Shown piece by piece: positions 7,887 to 14,174 of a stretch of 15,918 bases of DNA; the first letter of the stretch is position 1; each line of letters starts with the position of its first letter. The stretch lies in NCBI GenBank assembly GCA_002342985.1, contig DDRC01000082.1, forward strand, positions 20,137 through 36,054. Direction: 5' to 3'. This stretch comes from Flavobacteriales bacterium UBA2426. GTDB taxonomy: Bacteria > Bacteroidota > Bacteroidia > Flavobacteriales_F > PHOS-HE28. Made by a program: the position numbers and the translations under genes. The notes under the pieces were generated by a model. It searched no databases. It worked only from the letters and a program-made list of their open reading frames with translations, and was not told where the DNA came from.

Positions 7887-7920
7887 CGAGGAGGGCCGCT
7901 CCATGGGGCGGCCCTCCTCG
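7887..7920 (-). terminator. Strong hairpin after the metalloprotease gene
   Basis: A perfect 13-bp stem: CGAGGAGGGCCGC (7887-7899) pairs with GCGGCCCTCCTCG (7908-7920), loop of 8 nt. It starts 20 nt after the stop at 7941 on the minus strand. No T-run follows, so it is a hairpin-only terminator candidate or an mRNA 3'-end stabiliser. It also isolates grpE from the gene upstream of it. Confidence 0.6.
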
Positions 7921-7940
7921 GTTGGTGCTGTTGGCGGGGC

Positions 7941-10244
7941 TTACCGCTCGATGAGGAAGCGCTGCTGATGCACCTGCTCGCCTTCCATGATCCGCAGCAC
8001 ATACATGCCGCTCCGCAGGTCGGTGAGGGGCAGGCCGAAGGTGGACAGGCCCTCCGGCATTCCTTGCTGCAGGGTCATCACCTCGCGCCCCATCGCATCG
8101 ATCACCGTCAGCTGCAGGGCGGTCTCTGTCTGGGCCAGGTAGTCGACGTTCAGCTTGTCGGCCGCCGGATTGGGGTAGAGGTTCACCGGGCCGCTCGAGA
8201 CCTGCTCCGCCACCACCGCTTCATGCTCGCCGGCGAATTCCCCCTCACGGAAGTTGGTGCCGCTTATGCTGGCCCTCAGCGTGTAGCACTGGCTGGCATT
8301 GAAGGCGCCGTTGTAGCCGTACACGCGGATGTAGTAGGTGGCCACCGTGGAGGTGTTGAGGATGATGGCTTCATTGGCGGTGCCGCCGTTCTGGCTGATG
8401 CCCACCTGCGTGCTGGTGCCCCGGTAGAGGCGCACATCGTAGTCGGCGGGCAGGTTGGTGAGGTCGATGCGGATGCGCCGTTGCGAGCTGGTGTTGCTGA
8501 ACCTGAACCAGTCCGCATCGGTGCTGGTGCCGATGGCGGCCTGGATGTTCGTGTTCACGGAGATCAGCTTGGCGGCACTCGCCGAGTTGTTGCTTTCCCA
8601 CGTGTCGCAGCTGGTGGCCACCGGCGTGGCGCTGGCATTGAGCGCGTAGCACTGCGTGGCGCTGAAAGCGCCGTTGTAGCCGAACACATGGATGAAGTAG
8701 GTGCCGGCCGGAGCGTTGCTGTAGGAGATGCTCTCGCTGGTGGTGCCGCCGTTCGCGCTGCTCGCGAGCTGGGTGCCCGCGCTGTTCAGCAGGCGCAGGT
8801 CGTAGTCGCCGGCCAGGTTGCCCAGCGTGATACCGAGGTTGTTGGTGCCGGTGGTGGTGAACCGGTAGTAGTCGGCGTCGGTGCTGCTGGCGATCAGCGC
8901 GTTCAACGCGAGCGGCAGGCTGACTGATGCTGGCGCCGATGTGCTGTTGTTGGGCTCCAGCGCATCGGGGCATCCGCCGGTGCTCTGCGTGGTGAAGCTG
9001 CCAGCAGCGCTGTAGGCGCTGCTTCCGCTGCTGCAGTTGGCGCGCGCCTGATAGTTGTAGGTGGTGGCGCTTGCCAGGCCGCTCAGGCCGAAGGAGGTGG
9101 CCGTGGTATTCACCGTGGTCCAGGTGCTGGACGCTGCGGTCTTGTACTGCAGGTCATAGCTGGCCGCCCCGCTCACCGCGCCCCAGCTCACGGTGGCGCT
9201 GCTTGCGGTGATATTGGATGCGGCCAGCCCGCCGGGAACCGCGCAGGTGCCGCCACCGCTGGGAGGCACGCAGCCCAGGGAATTCAGCAGCGCCGCACGC
9301 GAGCCGCCGGTGCCGAAGAGCGCCTGCATGCGTGTCTTCTGGCCCAGCGTGAAGATGTTCATGCAGCCGTCGTTGCTGTAGTCCATGTAGTTCATGCTCA
9401 TCTCCACGGGCGTCCCGGTGCAGGTGCTGTAGTGCGGATAGGCGGGGCAGCCGCTGTTGGCCGCGTTATGCACCGGCGTGTCGCTCACCTGGTCGTTGCC
9501 GCAGGTGGCATCGCCCCAGATGTGGCGCAGGTTCAGCCAGTGGCCCACCTCATGCGTAAGCGTGCGGCCCAGGTTGAAGGGCGAGGCCGTGCCGGGGCTG
9601 GCGATGCTGCCCACTGAGCTGAAGAGCACCACCACGCCATCCGTAGCGGCTGTGCCGCCCGGGAACTGCGCGTAGCCGAGCAGCCCGCCGCCCAGGTTGC
9701 AGGTCCAGATGTTCAGGTAGCTGTCGCGCGGCCAGGCGTTGCTGCCGCCGTTGGCCGTGTACTTCACCGCGTCGTTGCTGCTGAAGCTGGTCACCGTGGT
9801 CTGGCGGCGCACGATGCCCGTGGTGGGGTTGCCGCTGGGGTCGCGCTGCGCCAGGCAGAACTGCACCTCGGTGTTGGCGGCCACGCCGGTGAAGATGCTG
9901 GGCGTCTGGTTGGCATCGCTGTTCAGGCGCGCGAAGTCGGCATTGAGCTGATTGAGCTGGGCCTGGATCTGGGCGTCGCTCAGGTTCTCGGCGGTGGTGC
10001 GCCACACCACATGGAACACCACCGGGATGGTGACCACCGCGCGCTCCTCCTCGCCGTGGGCCGCGGCCCAGTCGTGGGCGTGCTGGTCGATGGATTGCAG
10101 GAACTCGCCGCGATCGGGGTCGGCCAGGATCTGCTGCTGCAGGTACTCCATGCTGCCGCAGTTGCGCTGGGCGCTGAGCGGTACTGTGAGCATGGCAATG
10201 AGGAGGAGCAGGATCACGCGCAAGGGAGAGGTACGGTGGCTCAT
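7941..10244 (-). CDS. Secreted pappalysin-type (M43B-like) zinc metalloprotease with FnIII, two PPC repeats and T9SS tail
   Basis: A 767-residue extracellular protease. The start is the ATG at 10244, giving signal peptide LRVILLLLIAMLTVPLSAQ. The catalytic domain spans about residues 25-325: zinc site HEVGHWLNLRH (231-241), then the Met-turn NYMDYSNDGCMN (Met287), as in the pappalysin/ulilysin family, with paired cysteines around it. A fibronectin type III domain follows (about 337-420: ITASSATVSWGAV, SYDLQYK, TTYNYQARANC). Two bacterial pre-peptidase C-terminal domains of about 121 residues each follow (about 426-538 and 546-658), both ending in GYNGAF-x-A-x-QCY. Residues about 686-767 are the T9SS sorting domain (LYPNPAADKLNV, VIDAMGREVM, LRSGMYVLRI). 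The product should be exported through the type IX system and act outside or on the surface; the substrate is unknown. It appears to be a single-gene unit. Confidence 0.93.
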   Translation of the reverse strand: MSHRTSPLRVILLLLIAMLTVPLSAQRNCGSMEYLQQQILADPDRGEFLQSIDQHAHDWAAAHGEEERAVVTIPVVFHVVWRTTAENLSDAQIQAQLNQLNADFARLNSDANQTPSIFTGVAANTEVQFCLAQRDPSGNPTTGIVRRQTTVTSFSSNDAVKYTANGGSNAWPRDSYLNIWTCNLGGGLLGYAQFPGGTAATDGVVVLFSSVGSIASPGTASPFNLGRTLTHEVGHWLNLRHIWGDATCGNDQVSDTPVHNAANSGCPAYPHYSTCTGTPVEMSMNYMDYSNDGCMNIFTLGQKTRMQALFGTGGSRAALLNSLGCVPPSGGGTCAVPGGLAASNITASSATVSWGAVSGAASYDLQYKTAASSTWTTVNTTATSFGLSGLASATTYNYQARANCSSGSSAYSAAGSFTTQSTGGCPDALEPNNSTSAPASVSLPLALNALIASSTDADYYRFTTTGTNNLGITLGNLAGDYDLRLLNSAGTQLASSANGGTTSESISYSNAPAGTYFIHVFGYNGAFSATQCYALNASATPVATSCDTWESNNSASAAKLISVNTNIQAAIGTSTDADWFRFSNTSSQRRIRIDLTNLPADYDVRLYRGTSTQVGISQNGGTANEAIILNTSTVATYYIRVYGYNGAFNASQCYTLRASISGTNFREGEFAGEHEAVVAEQVSSGPVNLYPNPAADKLNVDYLAQTETALQLTVIDAMGREVMTLQQGMPEGLSTFGLPLTDLRSGMYVLRIMEGEQVHQQRFLIER
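8271..8609 (-). repeat. Second PPC-domain repeat unit in the metalloprotease gene
   Basis: It encodes the second pre-peptidase C-terminal beta-sandwich (DADWFRF ... LPADYDVRLY ... QNGGTANEAI ... YGYNGAFNASQCY). It corresponds to the preceding unit with a spacing of 121 codons (363 bp). The two units are diverged at DNA level but keep the same framework, indicating an old duplication. Confidence 0.7.
8631..8969 (-). repeat. First PPC-domain repeat unit in the metalloprotease gene
   Basis: It encodes the first pre-peptidase C-terminal domain (DADYYRF ... LAGDYDLRLL ... ANGGTTSESI ... FGYNGAFSATQCY). It directly follows the FnIII domain. Such domains usually aid secretion or substrate binding and are often removed on maturation. 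Confidence 0.7.
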
Positions 10245-10281
10245 GGGCAAGCGGCTTTGGTGTGTGGTCGTTCGGTCACCA

Positions 10282-10313
10282 CAACGTTAATCCAACGGTT
10301 CGTCCCTTCCAAG
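10282..10313 (-). promoter_or_regulatory. Candidate promoter of the metalloprotease gene
   Basis: On the minus strand a TTG (10312-10310, within CTTGG) is followed after about 20 nt by TAACGTTG (10289-10282), one mismatch from TAnnTTTG. The spacing fits the Bacteroidota -33/-7 promoter type. Transcription would begin about 30 nt before the ATG at 10244. Confidence 0.4.
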
Positions 10314-10361
10314 AGGCCGGGAAGTGGCTCCCGTGCAGAATCGCCGGTCGGTAGGAATGCA

Positions 10362-10388
10362 GAAGCCCCCGGGATTTCCGGGGGCTTC
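10362..10388 (-). terminator. Hairpin after the TlpA-like gene
   Basis: GAAGCCCCCGG (10362-10372) and CCGGGGGCTTC (10378-10388) form a perfect 11-bp stem with a 5-nt loop (GATTT). It begins 21 nt after the stop at 10410 on the minus strand. It lacks a following T-run. Confidence 0.6.
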
Positions 10389-10409
10389 CGCGCAGAGGAG
10401 CGGCTCCCC

Positions 10410-10991
10410 TTACAGGCTCTTCACGTGCTTGTCCAACTCCTGGTGCAGTGCCATGCCGCGCAGGTTCTTGGCGATGATGATGCCGTTCGGGTCCACCAGG
10501 AAGCTCATGGGGATGGAGCTCACGCCGTAGAGCTGGGCGCCCTGCGATTGCCAGAACTTGAGGTCGCTCACGTGGTACTTCCAGGCCAGGTTGTCCTGGG
10601 CAATGGCCTGCTTCCACTGCTCGCGGCTGCGGTCCAGGCTCACGCTGTACACCTCGAAGCCCTTGGCATCGGCGAACTTGGCCTTGCTGTACTTCTGGTA
10701 GGCGGCCACCACGTTGGGGTTCTCCATGCGGCAGGGGCGGCACCAGCTGGCCCAGAAGTCGATGAGCACGTACTTGCCCTTCAGCTCGGAGAGCTTCAGC
10801 ACCTTGGTGCTGTCGGGATTGAGGAAGGCCAGCTCGGGCGCCTTGTCGCCGATGCTGGTGCCCACTTTGGCCTTGCCCGATTGCGGGGCTTCGGAGGCCT
10901 GGTTCCGGGCGGTGAAGCCATAGACGGCCAGCAGGGCCACAGCGGCGATGGTGAGGATGCGCATCTTGGACATGAGCGTACGGGGATTCAT
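10410..10991 (-). CDS. TlpA/ResA-like thioredoxin-fold protein
   Basis: A membrane-anchored or exported thiol-disulfide oxidoreductase of about 193 residues. A hydrophobic N-terminal helix (ILTIAAVALLAVYGF) acts as anchor or signal. The thioredoxin fold follows: GDKAPELAFLNPDSTKVLKLSELKGK, then LIDFWASWCRPCRMENP with the redox CxxC pair, then the cis-Pro loop GVSSIPMSFLVDPNGIIIAKNLRG. This is the AhpC-TSA/Redoxin type common in Bacteroidota, which keeps periplasmic cysteines reduced or serves cytochrome maturation; the partner is unknown. Starts at 10991, 10973 and 10964 are all possible. I chose 10991 because a TACCTTCG box ends 4 nt before it, which would suit a leaderless message; 10973 would give a leader of about 18 nt. 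It has its own hairpin downstream and a separate hairpin ends murA upstream, so it seems monocistronic. Confidence 0.9.
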   Translation of the reverse strand: MNPRTLMSKMRILTIAAVALLAVYGFTARNQASEAPQSGKAKVGTSIGDKAPELAFLNPDSTKVLKLSELKGKYVLIDFWASWCRPCRMENPNVVAAYQKYSKAKFADAKGFEVYSVSLDRSREQWKQAIAQDNLAWKYHVSDLKFWQSQGAQLYGVSSIPMSFLVDPNGIIIAKNLRGMALHQELDKHVKSL

Positions 10992-10995
10992 GCGG

Positions 10996-11003
10996 CGAAG
11001 GTA
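10996..11003 (-). promoter_or_regulatory. -7-like promoter box before the TlpA-like gene
   Basis: TACCTTCG on the minus strand matches TAnnTTTG at all but one position. It is separated from the ATG at 10991 by CCGC only. A TTTG lies 27 nt upstream, longer than the usual spacing. If used, transcription would start at or within a few bases of the start codon. Confidence 0.45.
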
Positions 11004-11061
11004 GGCGGATGGTTGGGCCGGCTCTTCAGCCAAAGTCGTGCCGGAGGAGGGAAGGCCATTA

Positions 11062-11086
11062 CCCGGGCTGCGACCCTGCAGCCGGG
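11062..11086 (-). terminator. Hairpin after murA
   Basis: GGCTGC (11066-11071) and GCAGCC (11078-11083) form a 6-bp stem. It extends by three C-G pairs across a single bulged G (CCC 11062-11064 with GGG 11084-11086). It begins 23 nt after the murA stop at 11110, with no T-run. Confidence 0.45.
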
Positions 11087-11109
11087 GGGGCGGGCCGCCG
11101 GCTCCGTGC

Positions 11110-12414
11110 TCACACCACCTCGATCTTGGCGCCGATGGCGTTCAGCCGGCCCTCGATGTCCTGGTAGCCGCGGCGGATCTGCTCGATGTTGTCGATGGTG
11201 CTGGTGCCTTCGGCGCTGAGCGCGGCGATGAGCAGCGAGACTCCGGCCCGGATGTCGGGACTGGTCATGCGGATGGCGCGCAACGGGATCTGGAAATCGT
11301 GGCCGATGACCAGCGCGCGGTGCGGGTCGCACAGCGTGATCTGAGCCCCCATCTCGATGAGCTTGTCCGTGAAGAACAGGCGGCTCTCGAACATCTTCTG
11401 GTGGATGAGCACGCTTCCCTTGGCCTGGGTGGCGGTGACGAGCACGATGCTGAGCAGGTCGGGGGTGAAGCCCGGCCACGGCGCATCGGCGATGATCATG
11501 TTGCTGCCGTCGATGAAGCGGGTGATGGTGTAGTGCTCCTGGGCCGGGATGTAGATATCGTCGCCCTTGCGCACCACCACGATGCCCAGGCGGCGGAAGA
11601 CATCGGGGATGATGCCCAGGTGGTCGTACCCGGTGTCCTTGATGGTGATCTCGCTCCGTGTCATGGCCGCGAGCCCGATGAAGGAGCCGATCTCGATCAT
11701 GTCCGGCAGCATGCGGTGCTCGGTGCCGCCCAGTTCCCGCACGCCATCGATGCGCAGCAGGTTGCTGCCGATGCCCTCGATGCGGGCGCCCATGCGGACG
11801 AGCATATGGCACAGTTGCTGGATGTAGGGCTCGCAGGCGGCGTTGAAGATGGTGGTGCGCCCCTGGGCGAGCACGGCGGCCATGATGATGTTGGCCGTGC
11901 CGGTCACGCTGGCCTCATCGAGCAGCATGTAGCAGCCTTTGAGCTGCTTGGCCTCGGCGCGGTAGAAGCCCTCCTTCGCATCGTACCGGATCTCGGCGCC
12001 CAGCCGCTCGAAGCCCGTGAAGTGCGTATCCATCCGGCGCCGCCCGATCTTGTCGCCGCCCGGGCTGGGGATGTAGCCGCGTCCGAAGCGCGCCAAGGCC
12101 GGACCGGCCACCATCACGCTGCCGCGCAGGCTGCCCCCCATGCGCTTGTACTCCGGATCGAGGAAGAACTCCAGGTTCACCGACTTCGCCTGGAACCGGT
12201 AGCTGCCCGGAGCGAGCTTTTCCACGGATACGCCCATGGCGCGCAGCAGCTCGATGAGCTTGTTCACATCCACGATGTCGGGGATGTTGTGGATGGTCAT
12301 GGGCTCGCTGGTGAGGAGCACCGCGCAGAGGATCTGCAGGGCTTCGTTCTTGGCGCCCTGCGGCACCAGTTCGCCCTTCAGCCGTCGGCCGCCCTCGATT
12401 CGGAAGCTGTGCAT
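11110..12414 (-). CDS. murA: UDP-N-acetylglucosamine 1-carboxyvinyltransferase MurA, Asp in place of catalytic-loop Cys
   Basis: It transfers enolpyruvate from PEP to UDP-GlcNAc, the first committed step of peptidoglycan synthesis, in the cytoplasm. The 434-residue length is normal. Key residues are present: substrate-binding K22-N23 (GAKNEAL), Asp319 in WPGFTPDLLS (equivalent to E. coli Asp305) and Arg389 in SPDIRAGVSLL (equivalent to Arg397). In the catalytic loop the usual GGC-x-IGARPxDLH reads GGDKIGRRRMDTH, so the Cys115 equivalent is Asp121 (codon GAC at 12054-12052). This change is known to keep activity but prevent fosfomycin from alkylating the enzyme, as in Mycobacterium and Chlamydia. 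From memory Asp is usual in Bacteroidota too. The DUF4290 gene lies just upstream on the same strand, a common pairing in the phylum. Confidence 0.97.
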   Translation of the reverse strand: MHSFRIEGGRRLKGELVPQGAKNEALQILCAVLLTSEPMTIHNIPDIVDVNKLIELLRAMGVSVEKLAPGSYRFQAKSVNLEFFLDPEYKRMGGSLRGSVMVAGPALARFGRGYIPSPGGDKIGRRRMDTHFTGFERLGAEIRYDAKEGFYRAEAKQLKGCYMLLDEASVTGTANIIMAAVLAQGRTTIFNAACEPYIQQLCHMLVRMGARIEGIGSNLLRIDGVRELGGTEHRMLPDMIEIGSFIGLAAMTRSEITIKDTGYDHLGIIPDVFRRLGIVVVRKGDDIYIPAQEHYTITRFIDGSNMIIADAPWPGFTPDLLSIVLVTATQAKGSVLIHQKMFESRLFFTDKLIEMGAQITLCDPHRALVIGHDFQIPLRAIRMTSPDIRAGVSLLIAALSAEGTSTIDNIEQIRRGYQDIEGRLNAIGAKIEVV

Positions 12415-12423
12415 GGTGATGCG

Positions 12424-12441
12424 TGTTGCCGCGAAGCAACA
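12424..12441 (-). other. Hairpin just upstream of murA
   Basis: TGTTGC (12424-12429) and GCAACA (12436-12441) form a 6-bp stem with a 6-nt loop, ending 9 nt before the murA start codon. It covers a TTGCTTCG promoter-like box, so it may simply be an operator-like palindrome, or form in a longer message read from DUF4290. Confidence 0.25.
12432..12439 (-). promoter_or_regulatory. Possible -7-like box before murA
   Basis: TTGCTTCG on the minus strand differs from TAnnTTTG at two positions and lies 17 nt before the murA ATG. With the hairpin that ends the DUF4290 gene it suggests murA can be transcribed separately. Confidence 0.25.
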
Positions 12442-12520
12442 ACGCCTGCCCCGGGCTGCGTGGTGCGCTGTCGGCGCGGTACTAACAGCGCGGTGTGGCT
12501 CCCCGCCGTTGCTGGCGTCC

Positions 12521-12546
12521 GGCGGTGCGCTTCAGCGCAACCCGCC
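12521..12546 (-). terminator. Bulged hairpin after the DUF4290 gene
   Basis: GGCGG-TGCGC (12521-12530) pairs with GCGCA (12535-12539) and CCGCC (12542-12546). This gives ten base pairs interrupted by a two-base bulge, loop TTCA. It lies 6 nt after the stop at 12553. There is no T-run, so readthrough into murA remains possible. Confidence 0.35.
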
Positions 12547-12552
12547 CCGGCC

Positions 12553-13212
12553 TCAGAAACGGTTCTTCCGGCGGTTGCGGTGCCGCTTCTTGCCGCCTTG
12601 ACGCTTGCGCGTATCCACCTCGTTGCGCGGACCGCTCTGCTGTGCGCGGAGCAGGTCGGCGGTCTGGGCCAGCTGGGCGTCCGGGGCCGGGCGCACCTTC
12701 CCCGCGCTCAGGTCGCTCAGGTCCTTCAGGATCACGCCATCGGGCACCGTATCACGGTTCCAGGCCAGGAACTGCCGCTTCATCAGGTTGGCGATCAGCA
12801 GCGCATAGGCATCGCGCTTCTCGCCGGGCTCCATGGCCGCGCATTGCGCTGCCATGCGCTGCACCATCTTGCCGTAGTGCCCGAATTTGATCTCCGACTG
12901 CGGGTAGGGCACGCGCTCGGGCTTGCTGTCGAGCTCCTCGGGCGTGGGCTTGGGGTACGGGGCATCCACATCCAGCTTGAACTCGCTCATGATGTGGAGG
13001 TGGTCCCACAGCGTTCGCTCGAAGGTGTCGCTGTTGCGCAGCTGCGGGTTCAGCCGGGCGATGACCTGGATGATGGCTTTGGCCGCGCGCGTGCGCTGCT
13101 CGCGGTCCTCAAGGTCCATGCAATGCTGCACCATGCGCTGCACGTTACGGCCGTACTCGGGGATGATCAGCCGCGGGCGCTGCGTGTTGTAGTCGAACGG
13201 GATGCTGCTCAT
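12553..13212 (-). CDS. DUF4290 family protein
   Basis: A 219-residue protein with no signal peptide or membrane segment, so probably cytoplasmic; function unknown. The N-terminal part (about 1-165) matches DUF4290: FDYNTQRPRLIIPEYGRNVQRMV, ARLNPQLRNSDTFERTLWDHLHIMSEF, EIKFGHYGKMVQRM and KRQFLAWNRDTVPDG. The last 18 residues are very basic (RKRQGGKKRHRNRRKNRF), which suggests binding to nucleic acid or another polyanion; that is inference. The family is found in Bacteroidota and is often directly upstream of murA, as here, hinting at a role near cell wall or division. The start is the ATG at 13212, following a TACTTTCG box 62 nt away. Confidence 0.9.
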   Translation of the reverse strand: MSSIPFDYNTQRPRLIIPEYGRNVQRMVQHCMDLEDREQRTRAAKAIIQVIARLNPQLRNSDTFERTLWDHLHIMSEFKLDVDAPYPKPTPEELDSKPERVPYPQSEIKFGHYGKMVQRMAAQCAAMEPGEKRDAYALLIANLMKRQFLAWNRDTVPDGVILKDLSDLSAGKVRPAPDAQLAQTADLLRAQQSGPRNEVDTRKRQGGKKRHRNRRKNRF

Positions 13213-13274
13213 CGGGGAGCGGTTCAGGGATCGGGAGCGGGCGCCACGGCAGCAAGCCGGCGGCAGCCGAGGGG

Positions 13275-13282
13275 CGAAAGTA
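13275..13282 (-). promoter_or_regulatory. -7-like promoter box for the DUF4290 gene
   Basis: TACTTTCG on the minus strand matches TAnnTTTG at all but one fixed position. It would give a leader of about 55 nt before the ATG at 13212. No clear -33 TTG was found. It is back to back with the glycosyltransferase box 36 bp away. Confidence 0.4.
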
Positions 13283-13318
13283 GGAAAGCCGCCGCAGCGG
13301 CTGCCGCCCGGCCCCGGC

Positions 13319-13326
13319 TACTTTTG
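13319..13326 (+). promoter_or_regulatory. -7 promoter element abutting the glycosyltransferase start
   Basis: TACTTTTG is an exact match to the Bacteroidota -7 consensus TAnnTTTG. Only GCCGCC lies between it and the ATG at 13333, so transcription would begin at about the start codon (leaderless mRNA). No -33 TTG is visible upstream. Confidence 0.5.
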
Positions 13327-13332
13327 GCCGCC

Positions 13333-14169
13333 ATGCGGCCCCAGGTCTTCATCAACACCCGCTTCAACATCGTGCTGAAGGAGGCCGTCGAGCGGGTGGA
13401 CAAGGCCGGCGCGCCCACCGGCACCGAGGCCTGGCTGCAGCGCCGGTTCGACCTCTTCGAGCGCACCTGCCTGCCCAGCCTGATGGCGCAGACCGACCCG
13501 GACTTCACCTGGCTCGTGTTCTTCAGCCACCGCACGCCACAGCCCTTCCTGACGCGCATCGCGGAGATCCAGCGCCGCTTCCCGGCCTTCACGCCGTGCT
13601 TTCTGCAGGATGGCGAACTGCAGGTGCGGCGCTACCGCCAGGAGGTCCGCCAGCGGCTCGGCCCCTCCGACACCCACGTCATCACCGGCCGCATCGACAA
13701 CGACGACGCCTTCCACCGCTCCTATGTAGAGCGCCTGCGTGCGGAGTTCCATGGACAGGAGGATGAGATCATCAACTTCCTCAACGGGATCCAGTACGAC
13801 ATGGACCGCGGCGTGGCCGTCGACCTGCGCAAGCCGAGCAATCCGTTCATCGCGCGGATCGAGCGGGTGAAGGAGGGGGCGCTGAAGACCGTGCTCGATG
13901 TGATGCACCATCAGGCCCAGGATACGGGCCTGCTCCGCGATGTGGAGACCAGGGAGCCGCTCTGGCTTCAGCTGATCCACGGCGGCAATGTGCTCAATCG
14001 CCTGGCCAGCGGGCGTGTGCGCTTCGGCATCGACCTGAACCTGGAATTCGGGCTCGTCGGGCCGCTGCGCTTCAATCGCATGGCGGCGGTGCGCGTGGCC
14101 GCGGAGCATCTGCTCGGCCGCCCGCTGTCCCGCGCCCGGTCCCTCTGGCGCAGGGCCATCGGCCGCTGA
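13333..14169 (+). CDS. Putative rhamnosyl transferase-family glycosyltransferase
   Basis: A 278-residue cytoplasmic protein resembling the putative rhamnosyltransferase family (PF11316-type, GT-A fold). Features: RFNIVL (10-15), the block RRFDLFERTCLPSLMAQTDPDFTWLVFF (37-64), HRTPQPFLTRI (66-76), the metal/nucleotide-sugar motif TGRIDNDDAFH (118-128, with DND at 122-124) and NFLNGIQYDMDRG (148-160). It would add a sugar to a surface polysaccharide; donor and acceptor cannot be read from the sequence. The frame is open far upstream through the antisense of DUF4290 and murA, but similarity begins at the ATG at 13333, which directly follows a consensus -7 element. It is divergent from DUF4290 and converges on the helicase gene with only 5 nt between stops. 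No other polysaccharide genes are nearby. Confidence 0.85.
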   Translation: MRPQVFINTRFNIVLKEAVERVDKAGAPTGTEAWLQRRFDLFERTCLPSLMAQTDPDFTWLVFFSHRTPQPFLTRIAEIQRRFPAFTPCFLQDGELQVRRYRQEVRQRLGPSDTHVITGRIDNDDAFHRSYVERLRAEFHGQEDEIINFLNGIQYDMDRGVAVDLRKPSNPFIARIERVKEGALKTVLDVMHHQAQDTGLLRDVETREPLWLQLIHGGNVLNRLASGRVRFGIDLNLEFGLVGPLRFNRMAAVRVAAEHLLGRPLSRARSLWRRAIGR

Positions 14170-14174
14170 CCGCC

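Noticed and set aside
7968..8927. Plus-strand frame of about 319 codons opposite the metalloprotease
   Set aside because: Its regular Gly/Val/Ala-rich text mirrors the PPC repeats on the other strand; no independent evidence of coding.
11038..13332. A plus-strand frame open for about 2.3 kb across the antisense of murA and DUF4290, continuous with the glycosyltransferase
   Set aside because: It lies opposite two well-supported genes, its translation is low-complexity His/Ala/Asp-rich text typical of antisense frames in GC-rich DNA, and the glycosyltransferase family similarity begins only at 13333.
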